Below, piece by piece: positions 54,406 through 64,000 of a DNA stretch of 64,000 bases. The notes under the pieces were generated by a model that was not told the DNA's origin, did no database searches, and worked only from the letters and a program-made list of their open reading frames with translations. A program made the translations under genes and the position numbers. The stretch is from Malacoplasma iowae (GTDB lineage Bacteria; Bacillota_I; Bacilli_A; Mycoplasmatales; Mycoplasmoidaceae). The stretch covers positions 1 through 64,000 of the forward strand of contig NZ_LR215023.1 in NCBI RefSeq assembly GCF_900660615.1, in the 5' to 3' direction. How positions within the stretch are numbered: the stretch's first letter is position 1; each line of letters starts with the position of its first letter.

Positions 54406-55425
54406 ATGAAAGCTAGAGCGATACAAAGACATATTCATTTATCTCCTAGAAAAGCTAAACTTGTATGTGACTTAATTAGAAATAAAAATGCTACTGTTGC
54501 AATCAACATTTTAGAGAATACAAGAAAAAAAGCAGCACCAATCGTTTTAAAACTTTTACATAGTGCGATTGCAAATGCTACAAACAACCATGCTTTATCT
54601 GGTGATAAACTTTATGTTTACCACATTGTTGCTAACCAAGGGCAAACATTAAAAAGAACAAATCCAAGAGCTAAAGGTTCAGCTGATTTGTTAAAGAAAA
54701 GACATTGTCACATTGAAATCATCTTATCAGATGATCCAAATGAAAGAGCTAAAGATTTAGCTTTAATTAAAGAACGTCAAGCTAAAAGAGCTAAAAATAA
54801 TAAAGGTTATTCAGCTAAACAACGTGCTGGAAAAGTTGAAAAGAAAAAAAGAGAAGACAAGCCAGTTGTTAAAAAACCAGCACCAGCTAAAAAACCTGAA
54901 CCTAAAAAGGTAGAACAAAAACCTGTTGTAGAACGTAAAGTAAGTGCTGAAGCTTTAAAAAGAGAACAAGAACAACTAAAAGTAGTTGAAACAAAACCAG
55001 TTGAAAAAACTGCTGATAAAAAAACTGCAAAACCAGTAGAGGTTGAAAAAACAGCTATTATTATGATTTCAGCTTCTCCAAAACACGCTGACATTTTGTT
55101 AGATGATCCAAGTAAAAAAGTTTTCTTTTATAAAGTTACTCCAGTTAACAAAGTTAAAAGAGTATTGATTTATGCAACTGCTCCAATTCAAGGTGTTGTT
55201 GGTGAATTCGATTTAGAAAAAATTGATATTAAAGCTGTATCAACAATTTGAAAAAATTATGGTGCAAATTCTGTACTATCTAAAAAAGAATACGATGAAT
55301 ATTATAAAGATAAAAAAGAAGCGCATGCAATGATTTCTAAAGAAGCATTTAGATATAGTAAACCTAAAAAACTTGAAGACTTTAATATGAAAAAAGGTCC
55401 AAGTGGTTTCCAATATTTAAAATAA
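54406..55425 (+). CDS. rplV: 50S ribosomal protein L22 fused to an ASCH-like domain
   Basis: Residues 1 to about 115 are uL22 ([20 protein letters not shown]; the beta-hairpin [20 protein letters not shown]), which lines the exit tunnel. A Lys/Pro/Glu linker to about 215 follows, then a folded domain at about 217-330: [48 protein letters not shown] and [16 protein letters not shown]. This pattern resembles the PUA-like ASCH family (YIYAT..I..VVGEF). Total length is 339 against ~110-150. The same linker and domain end the next gene, rpsC. An RNA-binding role is inferred. TGA at 55249-55251 is Trp, so the fusion is in one frame. Confidence 0.9.
55366..55425 (+). repeat. 60-base direct repeat, 3' end of rplV
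   Basis: Matches 56601-56660 (the end of rpsC) with one visible mismatch (T/C in a Gly codon). It encodes the shared last 19 residues. It marks recent duplication or gene conversion of the two C-terminal domains. Confidence 0.9.
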
Positions 55426-55445
55426 TTTAAGAGAGGAAAATTATT

Positions 55446-56660
55446 ATGGGACAAAAAGTAAATCCAAATGGATTAAGAATTGGGATTAACAAAAACTGAC
55501 AATCAAGATGAATTGCTTTAGATGGTAAACAAACTGCTAAGTGATTAGTTGAAGATGACAAGATCAGAAACCATTTAATTAAAAAATTCAAAGCTGCGCA
55601 AATCGCTAATATTGAAATTGAAAGACAACAGAAAAAAATTGATTTATTTATTCATTGTTCACAACCAGGTATTATTCTTGGAAAAGATATGGCAACTTTA
55701 AAAGTTGTGAAAAAAGATGTAAACCTAATTGTTGGTAGAGATGTTAAAGTTAATGTTAACGTTTTAGCTTTAGACAAACCAGCTTTATCAGCAAGAATAA
55801 TTGCAAGAGAAATTGCTGATGCAATTGAAAATAGAATTTCTTTTAGAAATGCTCAAAAAATTGCAATTAAAAAAGTTTTAATGAATGGAGCTAAAGGTAT
55901 TAAAACTCACGTATCAGGTAGACTTGGTGGGGTTGAAATGGCTAGAGAAGAAGGATATTCAGAAGGTATTGTTCCTCTAACAACTTTAAGAGCAGATATT
56001 GATTATGCTTTAGAAGAAGCTCATACAACTTATGGTTTAATTGGTGTTAAAGTTTGAATTAATCGTGGTGAAATTTTTGATAAAAAAGTTCAAAGAAAAG
56101 AAATGCCTGTTAAAAAAATGGAACCTAAAAAACCTATTCAACAAAAACCAGTTCAAAAACCTGTCCAAAAGCCAGTAGAACAAAAACCTGTTAAAGAAGT
56201 TGACCCAGAAGCTTTAAAAAGAGAACAACAACAATTAAAAGTTGTTGAAAGTAAACCTAATGAAAAGAATGTAAAAGTTGAAGAGACTTCAATCATTATG
56301 ATTTCAGCAAGTCCAAAACATGCTAACAAATTATTAGATGAAAAAGAAACAAATGTTCTTTTCTATAAGGTTACACCAGTAAATAAAGTTGAAAGAGTTT
56401 TAATTTATGCAACTGCTCCAATTCAAGCAGTTGTTGGTGAATTTGATTTAGAAAAAATCGATATTCATGCTCTATCAACATCTTGAACAAAATTTGGTAA
56501 AAACTCAGTTTTAACTAAAAAAGAATTTGATGAATATTATGAAGGAAAAAAAGAAGCACATGCTCTTATTTCTAAAAAATCATTTAGATATAGCAAACCA
56601 AAAAAACTTGAAGACTTTAATATGAAAAAAGGTCCAAGTGGCTTCCAATATTTAAAATAA
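55446..56660 (+). CDS. rpsC: 30S ribosomal protein S3 fused to an ASCH-like domain
   Basis: Residues 1 to about 220 are a normal uS3 ([17 protein letters not shown], the KH region with [30 protein letters not shown]), which lines the mRNA entry channel. A Gln/Lys/Pro-repeat linker follows to about 280, then the same ASCH-like domain as in the preceding rplV at about 281-395: [49 protein letters not shown] and [15 protein letters not shown]. Linker pieces [14 protein letters not shown] are shared with rplV, so the unit was duplicated whole. Total length is 404 against ~220. AGAGGAAAA precedes the ATG. Confidence 0.92.
56601..56660 (+). repeat. 60-base direct repeat, 3' end of rpsC
   Basis: Second copy of 55366-55425, 1235 bases downstream. 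Confidence 0.9.
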
Positions 56661-56690
56661 TATCTATCCAGACTTAATAAGGAGTTTATT

Positions 56691-57128
56691 ATGTTACAAC
56701 CAAAACGTACAAAATATAGAAAACCTCATCGTGTAAGCTATGAGGGAAAAGCTAAAGGTAACAATTATATTGCTTTTGGAACAATGGGTCTAATGGCAAC
56801 ATCTGGTAATTGAGTTACTGATAGACAAATTGAAGCTGCTCGTATTGCTATATCAAAGACTTTAGGAAAAACAGGAAAAATGTGAATTAGAATTTTCCCT
56901 CATATGTCTTTAACTAAAAAACCACTAGAAGTACGTATGGGTTCTGGTAAAGGTTCTCCAGAATTCTGAGTAGCTGTGGTTAAAGCTGGAACTGTTATGT
57001 TTGAAGTTGCTGGAATTCCAGAAGAACAAATGAGAGAAGGATTAAGAAGAGCTGGTCACAAATTGAATGTTAATTGAAAGATAGTTAAAAAAGAGGATTT
57101 TGTAAATGATCAAAGAACTACAAAATAA
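56691..57128 (+). CDS. rplP: 50S ribosomal protein L16 (uL16)
   Basis: A 145-residue uL16 at the tRNA-binding face: [38 protein letters not shown] and [23 protein letters not shown] precedes the ATG. Its end overlaps the start of rpmC by 23 bases in a different frame, so rpmC is translationally coupled. Several TGA codons are Trp. Confidence 0.97.
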
Positions 57129-57591
57129 AACAGATATTGAATTAGGTCAACTAATTTGTAAACTTAAAATCCAATTATTGGAATTAAGATTCAAAGCTGC
57201 TAATGGTGAATTAGAAACTACACACACAGCAAAGGAAATAAGAAAAACAATTGCTAATGCAATGACAGTATTATCTCAAAGAAATGTTAAAGTTTCTTTT
57301 ACAACTCACAGCACACAACTAATTAAAACTGTAAACAATAAACAAGTTATAAATTCAATTAACAATGCTAGCTTAATCTCATCAGTAGTTTCACAAAAAG
57401 CTCAACAAAACAGTAAAAAACCAAGTGGTAAAGTAACTACTAATAAAACAAAAACAAATGAACCTAAAAAACATATTCAAAATATTGATAACAAACAAAA
57501 AAAAGTTCAAACTAAACCTGCAACTAAACCAATTGAAAAAAAATCAACAAAACAATCATCAGTGCAAATAAGAAAGACTGCTAAAGGATAA
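57106..57591 (+). CDS. rpmC: 50S ribosomal protein L29 (uL29) with a long tail
   Basis: The first ~65 residues are uL29 ([60 protein letters not shown]). A further ~95 residues rich in Gln, Lys, Asn, Thr and Ser follow, so the protein is 161 residues rather than ~65. AAAGAGGA inside rplP is the ribosome-binding site. The tail looks disordered; uL29 sits at the exit-tunnel rim, so it could reach nascent chains or the membrane. Confidence 0.93.
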   Translation: MIKELQNKTDIELGQLICKLKIQLLELRFKAANGELETTHTAKEIRKTIANAMTVLSQRNVKVSFTTHSTQLIKTVNNKQVINSINNASLISSVVSQKAQQNSKKPSGKVTTNKTKTNEPKKHIQNIDNKQKKVQTKPATKPIEKKSTKQSSVQIRKTAKG

Positions 57592-57604
57592 TTAGGTATA
57601 TATT

Positions 57605-57859
57605 ATGGAAAGAAATAGAAGAAAAGTTTTACAAGGTGTTGTTGTTTCAGACAAAATGCAAAAAACTATTGTAGTTAATGTAGAAACTAAAACAAAACAT
57701 CCATTATATAAAAAATTAGTTATTACTCATAAAAAATACCATGCACATGATGAAAAAGAAGAATGCAAAATTGGTGATTTTGTAGAAATTATTGAAACAA
57801 GACCTTTAAGTGCTTTAAAACGTTGAAGACTTAACAGCATCATTGAAAAAGCTAAATAG
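57605..57859 (+). CDS. rpsQ: 30S ribosomal protein S17 (uS17)
   Basis: An 84-residue uS17 of normal length: [39 protein letters not shown] and [21 protein letters not shown] is Trp near the end. Short gap after rpmC. Confidence 0.96.
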
Positions 57860-57885
57860 TTTTTAATATAAGGAGATTTAATTAT

Positions 57886-58254
57886 ATGATTCAATTTATG
57901 TCAAGAATGAACGTAGCTGATAACACTGGTGCCAAAATAGTTGGAGTTATTAAAGTTATTGGTGGTTCAAAAAGAAGATATGCATCTGTTGGGGACATTG
58001 TAATAGTGTCAGTTAAAAAAGCTCAACCAGATGGGATAGTTAAAAAAGGTCAAGTTTGTAAAGCAGTTATAGTTAGAACTAAAAAAACAATTAAAAGATC
58101 TAGTGGAAACTATTTATCATTTGATGATAATGCATGTGTAATTATTAAAGAAGATAAAACTCCTAGAGGTTCTCGTATTTTTGGACCTGTTGCTAGAGAG
58201 TTAAGAGATAAAGGTTTTGCTAAGATAGCTTCTTTAGCACCAGAAGTATTATAG
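57886..58254 (+). CDS. rplN: 50S ribosomal protein L14 (uL14)
   Basis: A 122-residue uL14, an intersubunit-bridge protein: [34 protein letters not shown] and [17 protein letters not shown]. Family length is exact. AAGGAG precedes the ATG. Confidence 0.97.
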   Translation: MIQFMSRMNVADNTGAKIVGVIKVIGGSKRRYASVGDIVIVSVKKAQPDGIVKKGQVCKAVIVRTKKTIKRSSGNYLSFDDNACVIIKEDKTPRGSRIFGPVARELRDKGFAKIASLAPEVL

Positions 58255-58266
58255 GAGGTAACTGTT

Positions 58267-58590
58267 ATGCAAAGACTTAAAAAAGGTGATAGAGTAAGAG
58301 TTATTTCTGGAAAAGAAACTGGAAAAGAAGGAACTATCTTACAAGTGTTTCCAAAACTAGATAAAGCAATAGTTGAAGGTGTAAACATTGTTAAAAAACA
58401 CCAAAAACCTAATCATCAAAAAGAAGAAGGCGGAATTGTTGAAAAACAATTACCAATTCATTTATGTAAATTAGCTTTAGTTGAACCTAAAGCTAAAACT
58501 AAAATAACTAAAGTTAGATTTGGTTATGACAAAAATAATAAAAAAGTTAGAATCGCTAAAGCAACAAATTCTGAAATAGGTAAAAAATAA
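58267..58590 (+). CDS. rplX: 50S ribosomal protein L24 (uL24)
   Basis: A 107-residue uL24, an early assembly protein, with the KOW segment KKGDRVRVISGKETGKEGTI and EGVNIVKKHQKPNHQKEEGG. AGGAGG precedes the ATG. Confidence 0.96.
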   Translation: MQRLKKGDRVRVISGKETGKEGTILQVFPKLDKAIVEGVNIVKKHQKPNHQKEEGGIVEKQLPIHLCKLALVEPKAKTKITKVRFGYDKNNKKVRIAKATNSEIGKK

Positions 58591-58602
58591 TAGGAGATAT
58601 TT

Positions 58603-59166
58603 ATGGCTATTAAATCAAGTTTATATGATAAATATAAAAAAACAGTTAGCAAAGAATTATTAAATGAATTCAAATATCAATCTGTTATGCAAATACCAAG
58701 AATTGAAAAAATTGTTATCAATTCAGGTTTAGGTGATGCTACAGCTGATTCTAAAATAATTGAGTTAGGTAAAAAAGAATTAGAAGTTATCACTGGGCAA
58801 AAACCAGCTGAAACTAAAGCAAAAAAATCTATTGCTACATTCAAATTAAGAAAAGACCAAGTTATTGGTGTTAAAGTTACTTTAAGAAAAGAAAATATGT
58901 GAAACTTCTTGGATAAATTAATTTCAGTAGCTATTCCAAGAATTAGAGACTTTAGAGGTTTATCTACTAAATCATTTGATGGTAGAGGTAACTACACTTT
59001 AGGTATTAAAGAACAAATTATTTTCCCAGAAATTGTTTATGATGATATTAAAAAAATTAGAGGGTTTGATATAACAATTGTTACATCAGCTAATACTGAT
59101 AAAGAAGCTTTGTTTCTTTTAAAAGCATTAGGCATGCCTTTTGTTAGAACTAAGGAGGCTAAATAA
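58603..59166 (+). CDS. rplE: 50S ribosomal protein L5 (uL5)
   Basis: A 187-residue 5S rRNA-binding protein: [55 protein letters not shown] and [13 protein letters not shown] at 58900-58902 is Trp. Length is typical. TAGGAG precedes it. Confidence 0.96.
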
Positions 59167-59168
59167 TT

Positions 59169-59354
59169 ATGGCTAAAAAATCATTAATTGTAAAACAAAA
59201 AAAACATCAAAAATTCTCAGTAAGAGAATACACAAGATGTGAAAGATGTGGAAGACCTAGAGCCGTATTAAGAAAATTCGGTATCTGTCGTTTATGCTTT
59301 AGAGACCTTGCATATAAAGGTGCAATTCCTGGCGTTAAAAAAGCAAGCTGATAA
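59169..59354 (+). CDS. rpsN: 30S ribosomal protein S14, zinc-binding type (uS14)
   Basis: A 61-residue short-form S14 with both CxxC pairs ([24 protein letters not shown]). The penultimate codon is TGA read as Trp, giving the usual C-terminal KKASW, before TAA. It starts two bases after rplE; GGAGG in the rplE end is its ribosome-binding site. Confidence 0.96.
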
Positions 59355-59372
59355 TAAGGAGGATTTAAGAAT

Positions 59373-59768
59373 ATGTTCATCGATCCAATATCAGATTTAC
59401 TATTAAGAATTAAAACAGGAACTAAAGCAAGAAAAGAAGAAGTTGTTGTTCATTCATCTAAATTAGTTGAAGGAATATTAACAATATTAAAAAATGAAGG
59501 TTACATTGTAGACTTCAAAACTAAAAAGCTTCCAAATAATAAAAAAGAAACTAAAGTTATTTTGAAATATAAAAATAACGTATCATCAATTTCTGGATTA
59601 AAACAAATTTCTAAACCAGGATTAAGAGTTTATAGTAAAGCAGAAAAACTTCCTAAAGTTTTAAATGGATTAGGAATTGCAATTATTTCTACAAGTTCTG
59701 GTTTAATGACAGATAAAGCTGCAAGAGCTAAAAGTATTGGTGGCGAAGTAATCGCTTTTGTTTGATAG
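59373..59768 (+). CDS. rpsH: 30S ribosomal protein S8 (uS8)
   Basis: A 131-residue uS8 that organises the central 16S domain: DPISDLLLRIKTGTKARK, SKPGLRVYSKAEKLPKV and the closing GGEVIAFVW, whose final Trp is TGA directly before TAG. AGGAGG precedes the ATG. Confidence 0.96.
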
Positions 59769-59777
59769 GAGTTTAAT

Positions 59778-60329
59778 ATGTCACGTATAGGAAATAGAAT
59801 TTTAGATATTCCAAGTGGTGTTAATGTTGATGTTCAAAAAGGTATTGTTAAAGTATCTGGTAAGAACGGAAACCTTGATATTAAATTCGATAGCAAACTA
59901 ATATCTGTCATTTCAAAAGAAAACAAAATATATGTAAAAAGAAATAATGAAGAAAAATTTACAAAAATGCTTCATGGTACAGTAAATGCCAATATTAAAA
60001 ATGCAATTATTGGTGTAGACCAAGGGCATTCAAAAACATTAAAGATCAGCGGGGTTGGTTATAAAGCTGCTGTTTCTGGTACAAATGTTGATTTATATTT
60101 AGGACATTCTCATAATATTTTGGTACCTATTCCTGCAGGTGTTAAAGTTGAGTGTCCAACAGCTACTGAAATAAAAATATGAGGTGCTGATAAAATAGTT
60201 GTTGGTCAATTAGCAGCTGTTATTAGAAGTAAAAGAAAACCTGAACCATATAAAGGTAAAGGTGTTATGTATTCAGATGAGCACATTGTTAGAAAAGTTG
60301 GTAAAACAGCTGAAGGTTCAAAAAAATAG
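59778..60329 (+). CDS. rplF: 50S ribosomal protein L6 (uL6)
   Basis: A 183-residue uL6 near the GTPase-associated centre: [30 protein letters not shown] and the C-terminal [23 protein letters not shown] precedes the ATG. TGA in the middle is Trp. Confidence 0.96.
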
Positions 60330-60347
60330 TTTAGGCGGTATTAAATC

Positions 60348-60707
60348 ATGAAAGATATTAATGTTAATAGAAAACTTAATAGAGAATTACGTCATAAAAA
60401 AGTTTTGAGAAAATTTCACAAAATTGATAATGGTTTACCAAGACTTATAGTAACTAAAACAAATGCTCATATATTTGCACAATTAATCGACGATAACAAA
60501 CACATAACAATTGCATCAAGTTCTTCTCTTCAACTTAAATTAAAAAATGGTAACATTGAAAATTCTAAAAAAGTTGGTGAAGATATTGCTAAAAAAGCAA
60601 TTGCTAAAAAAGTGAAAAAAATTCACTTTGACTGTGGTGGTTCTAAATACCACGGTAGAATTTCTGCATTAGCAGATGCAGCAAGAAACGCAGGATTAAA
60701 ATTCTAA
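60348..60707 (+). CDS. rplR: 50S ribosomal protein L18 (uL18)
   Basis: A 119-residue uL18, which binds 5S rRNA with uL5: LRKFHKIDNGLPRLIVTKTN, HIFAQLIDDNKH and KIHFDCGGSKYHGRISALAD. TTAGGCGG is its ribosome-binding site. Normal length. Confidence 0.95.
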   Translation: MKDINVNRKLNRELRHKKVLRKFHKIDNGLPRLIVTKTNAHIFAQLIDDNKHITIASSSSLQLKLKNGNIENSKKVGEDIAKKAIAKKVKKIHFDCGGSKYHGRISALADAARNAGLKF

Positions 60708-60719
60708 AAAGGATCTACA

Positions 60720-61358
60720 ATGGAAGAAATTAAAAATCAATCGACTGCTCAAAATGAGCAAGTAAAAGAAGACAAAAAAGTCTTAAAGAAAACAGAAACA
60801 AATAACAAGTTCTCAAGTAATAGATCTAATAAAGATAACAATAAAGATTCAAATTCTAGAGAAAAAGCTCCAAGAACATCAATGACTGGATATGAAGAAA
60901 AAGTTGTTGGTGTAAAAAGAATTTCTAAAACTACTAAGGGTGGTAGAAATATGAGATTTAGTGCTCTTGTAGTTATTGGAGATAAAAAAGGTAGCATTGG
61001 ATTTGGAATGGGTAAATCTATTGAAGTTCCAGTTGCTATTAAAAAAGCTTTAAAAAATGCTAAAAACAACATGGTTAAAGTTAAAATGACTAAAAAAGCA
61101 ACTGTTTTCCATGAAACTATTGGTAAACATGGTGCTGGTAGAGTTTTATTAAAACCAGCTGTTGAAGGTACTGGTATTATTGCTGGTGGTCCAATTAAAG
61201 TGGTGTTAGAGTTAGCTGGTTTTAAAGATGTTTATTCTAAAAACCTTGGTAAAAATACTTCTTTAAATATGGTTAGAGCTACAGTAAAAGGATTACTATC
61301 ACAAAAAACTCCTAAAGAAATCGCGCACCTTAGAGACAAAAAACTTAGTGAATTATAA
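60720..61358 (+). CDS. rpsE: 30S ribosomal protein S5 (uS5)
   Basis: uS5 is an accuracy protein near the mRNA entry. It has 212 residues: a charged low-complexity extension of about 55 residues, then [60 protein letters not shown] and [15 protein letters not shown] precedes the ATG. rpmD (L30), found after rpsE in many bacteria, is missing, as usual for mollicutes. Confidence 0.96.
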   Translation: MEEIKNQSTAQNEQVKEDKKVLKKTETNNKFSSNRSNKDNNKDSNSREKAPRTSMTGYEEKVVGVKRISKTTKGGRNMRFSALVVIGDKKGSIGFGMGKSIEVPVAIKKALKNAKNNMVKVKMTKKATVFHETIGKHGAGRVLLKPAVEGTGIIAGGPIKVVLELAGFKDVYSKNLGKNTSLNMVRATVKGLLSQKTPKEIAHLRDKKLSEL

Positions 61359-61376
61359 TAACTGGAGATTTAAATT

Positions 61377-61859
61377 ATGAAATTAAATAAATTATCATAC
61401 AACGAAGGTGCTAGAAATCATAAAGAAAAAAGAGTTGGTCGTGGTTTTGGATCAGGAATTGGTAAAACTTCTACAAGAGGTAGTAAAGGTCAAAACTCTA
61501 GAAAATCTGGTGGAACTCGTTTAGGATTTGAAGGTGGTCAAACACCATTATATAGAAGAATTCCTAAAGTTGGTTTCAACAACAAAAACTTTGAGAACGC
61601 ATATAATGTTATTACTTTAGATATGATCTCTAAATGAAATGTAACTGAAATAAATTACAAATCATTAGTTGAGAAAAAATTAATTCAAGACAATAATTTA
61701 CCAATTAAAATTATTGGTTCAACTGAGATCAAAAAACCACTAAATGTATCTGTTCACAAAATTTCTAAAGGTGCTATTGCAGCACTTGAAAAATCAAAAA
61801 GTAAATTCTCAATTGTTTCTGCAGAAAAAAGCAAAACTATTAAGTCAACTAAAAAATAA
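61377..61859 (+). CDS. rplO: 50S ribosomal protein L15 (uL15)
   Basis: A 160-residue late-assembly protein: [37 protein letters not shown] and [21 protein letters not shown] at 61635-61637 is Trp. TGGAG precedes the ATG. It is directly followed by secY. Confidence 0.96.
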
Positions 61860-61903
61860 TTCTTATTTTCAAAATATAAATTATATAGTATCATATTATA
61901 CAA

Positions 61904-63325
61904 ATGGCTAATATAAATAATAGAAATAAGAAGATATCAAACTGAACGTATCTAAAAAGAATATTTACAAATAAGCAAGTCATGATTTCTTTATTAGCAA
62001 CCATGATTTTGCTTTTGTTGTTTAGGATAGGTGCAAGTCTTACATTACCAGGGGTAAAACTTAATGGTGTGTCATCAGATACTGAACAATCATTTTTAGG
62101 TATTTTAAATATTTTGGGTGGTGGTGGAATCACCAGATTTTCTTTTATGGCTATTGGTGTTTCGCCATATATTACAGCTCAGATTATTATCCAGTTGTTA
62201 TCAAGTGACTTGATAAAACCGCTTACTAGATTAACCAAAGCTGGTGAAAAAGGTAAGAGAAAAATTGAGATTATTAACCGTATATTAACAATTCCTTTTG
62301 CCATAATGCAAGCTTATGCTGTTTTAAGTTTAGCTGCAAATAGTGGAGCTATAACTATTTTTGGACAAACATCTGTAGCAGCTGTTCCTGGTGGTCAATT
62401 ATTTTTATTGTTAATAGGAATGACAGCCGGTACTTTTTTAACTATTTTTTTAGCTGATGTTATATCTAAAAGAGGAATTGGTAACGGCATTACATTAATC
62501 ATACTTTCAGGTATTTTGTCATCATTATTTAGTAACTTCAGTAATGTATTTGAAGTATTGGTTAATCAATCAACATCAACTTATGAACTACTTAAATATT
62601 TCAGTTTTATTTTATATTTAGTATTCTTTATATTAATATTACTTGCTGTAGTATTTATGAATGGTTCTACAAGAAAAATTCCTATTCAACAAATTGGTCA
62701 AGGTTTAACAACAGAATCAGAAGAAATGCCATATTTACCAATTAAATTAAATGCTGCTGGTGTTATACCTGTTATTTTTGCAAGTTCATTAATGACTATT
62801 CCACCAACAATTGCACAATTCCTTTCTCCAACTAATGGATTTGTAACTTTTGTTAATGAGTTTTTAGCAATTGAAACACCTGTTGGTTTAACAATTTATG
62901 CAATACTTATTTTCTTGTTTGGTTTCTTTTATTCTCACATTCAAGTTAATCCAGAAAAACTTGCAGAGAATTTAAAGAAATCTGGTAAGTATATTCCTGG
63001 TGTTAAAGTTGGAGAAGAAACATACAAATATATAACTAGAACATTGAACAGGGTTAATTGACTAGGTGTACCATTCTTAGTTGTTATTGCAATCATACCT
63101 TATATCATTTCAATGACAACAAACATTCCTAATGGTTTAGCTATTGGTGGTACAGGAATTATTATTATGGTTAGTGGTTCTTTAGAATTCTGACAAGCTC
63201 TTAAAAGTGCTCAGACAAACTATGGTTATTCAAACTTGACAAAAGATATTAAATCATCTAACGAATCATATTTATCAAAAGGTGATGATGATAGTGATTC
63301 TAAAAAATCACAGCATTTATGATAG
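61904..63325 (+). CDS. secY: Preprotein translocase subunit SecY
   Basis: SecY is the channel of the general secretion pathway, working with SecE (encoded at 40918). The 473-residue protein has ten membrane segments. Family signatures are [51 protein letters not shown] and [20 protein letters not shown]. The last codon before the stop is TGA read as Trp. No ribosome-binding site precedes the ATG at 61904, and AT-rich -10-like hexamers (TATAGT 61884-61889, TATTAT 61894-61899) lie just upstream, so an internal promoter with a nearly leaderless mRNA is possible. Transcription probably also comes through from the ribosomal operon. Confidence 0.96.
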
Positions 63326-63334
63326 AGGTAGTGC

Positions 63335-63964
63335 ATGAAAATATTATTATTAGGTGCCCCGGGTTCAGGTAAGGGTACTTTATCTGAATATTTAGTTAAA
63401 GAACATAAATTTGTACATGTTTCTACAGGGGATATATTCAGAAAAACAATTGAGTTAAATTTAGAATTTGCTGATGAATTAAAAAGCTATATGTTAAAAG
63501 GTGATCTTGTACCAGATGAATTAACAAATAAAATTGTGAAAAATTATTTACAAGATCTTGTTAAACAAAACCATTCAATTGTCTTAGATGGATATCCTAG
63601 AACAATTGAACAAGCTGAATTTTTAAATAACATTTTAGAACTAGATAAAGTATTTTATTTAGATGTAAATCATGATGTTCTTGAAAAAAGATTAACTGGT
63701 AGAAGAACTTGTAGTGTTTGTAAAAAAATTTATAACATTTATTTCTCACCACCTAAGGTAGATGGAATATGTGATCTAGATAATGGTTTATTAACACAAA
63801 GAAAAGATGATGAAATTAACACAATTCAAAACAGATTATCAGTGTATAAAAAAACTACAGCACTATTGATAGAATACTATAAAGCTAAAAATAAACTAAT
63901 AACTATAGAAGCAAGTGATTCATCATCTAAAGTAAATCAAGAAATAGAATCATATTTAAAATAA
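63335..63964 (+). CDS. adk: Adenylate kinase
   Basis: Adk interconverts ATP+AMP and 2 ADP. The 209-residue enzyme has the P-loop LLLGAPGSGKGTLSEYL, the AMP-site VSTGDIFRK, VLDGYPRTIEQAEFL and a long LID. The LID keeps CSVCKKIYN and GICDLDNG, i.e. Cys-Cys-Cys-Asp zinc ligands as in B. subtilis Adk. GAGGTAGTGC gives its ribosome-binding site, 9 bases after the secY stop. The 36 bases after it to the window end hold no feature. Confidence 0.97.
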   Translation: MKILLLGAPGSGKGTLSEYLVKEHKFVHVSTGDIFRKTIELNLEFADELKSYMLKGDLVPDELTNKIVKNYLQDLVKQNHSIVLDGYPRTIEQAEFLNNILELDKVFYLDVNHDVLEKRLTGRRTCSVCKKIYNIYFSPPKVDGICDLDNGLLTQRKDDEINTIQNRLSVYKKTTALLIEYYKAKNKLITIEASDSSSKVNQEIESYLK

Positions 63965-64000
63965 TCAATTAAAATTATCTTGTTATGATATACATTAAAT

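Overview
The window is AT-rich and has the usual mollicute signs. UGA is read as tryptophan in nearly every gene: dnaA, dnaN, gyrB, both transposases and most ribosomal genes are open only if TGA is Trp. The first base is the dnaA start codon, so the window starts at the conventional chromosome origin. A ParA with the MG470-type motif KGGVLKTT, the gene order, and families of signal-peptide-bearing surface proteins point to the Pneumoniae/Ureaplasma side of the Mollicutes. The Malacoplasma lineage (Mycoplasma penetrans / M. iowae) is my best guess, by inference only.

Layout. (1) 1-7480: dnaA, oriC-like DnaA boxes, dnaN, an S4 protein, gyrB, gyrA. (2) 7481-12767: an accessory region with a repeat-containing surface protein (minus strand), a decayed IS end, a complete IS30-family element, and two clusters of ATTACGTAAT palindromes. 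(3) 12768-15869: parA, a ribbon-helix-helix partner and trmL in one run, then a convergent RluD-type gene. I read parA, the partner and the palindromes as an origin-proximal segregation system. (4) 15986-35064: a PH-like protein, then two operons of large, paralogous, signal-peptide and C-terminal-anchor surface proteins (A1-B1 and A2-B2). The first operon also encodes a phosphoglycerate-mutase-like and a triosephosphate-isomerase-like protein, both lacking catalytic residues. (5) 35073-36290: a second, apparently identical IS30 copy. (6) 36353-42244: cysS, rlmB, a sigma-like gene, an amino-acid permease, rpmG, secE, nusG. This is the Bacillus cysS-sigH-secE-nusG order with a permease inserted. 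(7) 42339-50628: rpsB, an MBL-fold hydrolase, coaD, ldh, a HAD phosphatase, tsf, pyrH, frr, uppS, cdsA. (8) 51176-63964: the S10-spc ribosomal operon from rpsJ to secY and adk, without rpmD.

The observations most worth a second look are: uL22 and uS3 each carry the same folded C-terminal domain (ASCH-like) on a duplicated linker; the surface-protein cluster contains dead glycolytic-enzyme paralogues; the ParA/RHH pair lies beside 28-bp composite iterons; and both IS30 copies sit in, and have duplicated, 28-bp inverted repeats.

No rRNA, tRNA, tmRNA or CRISPR array was recognised. Coordinates were worked out by hand from the sequence, and family assignments are by motif recognition without database searches.
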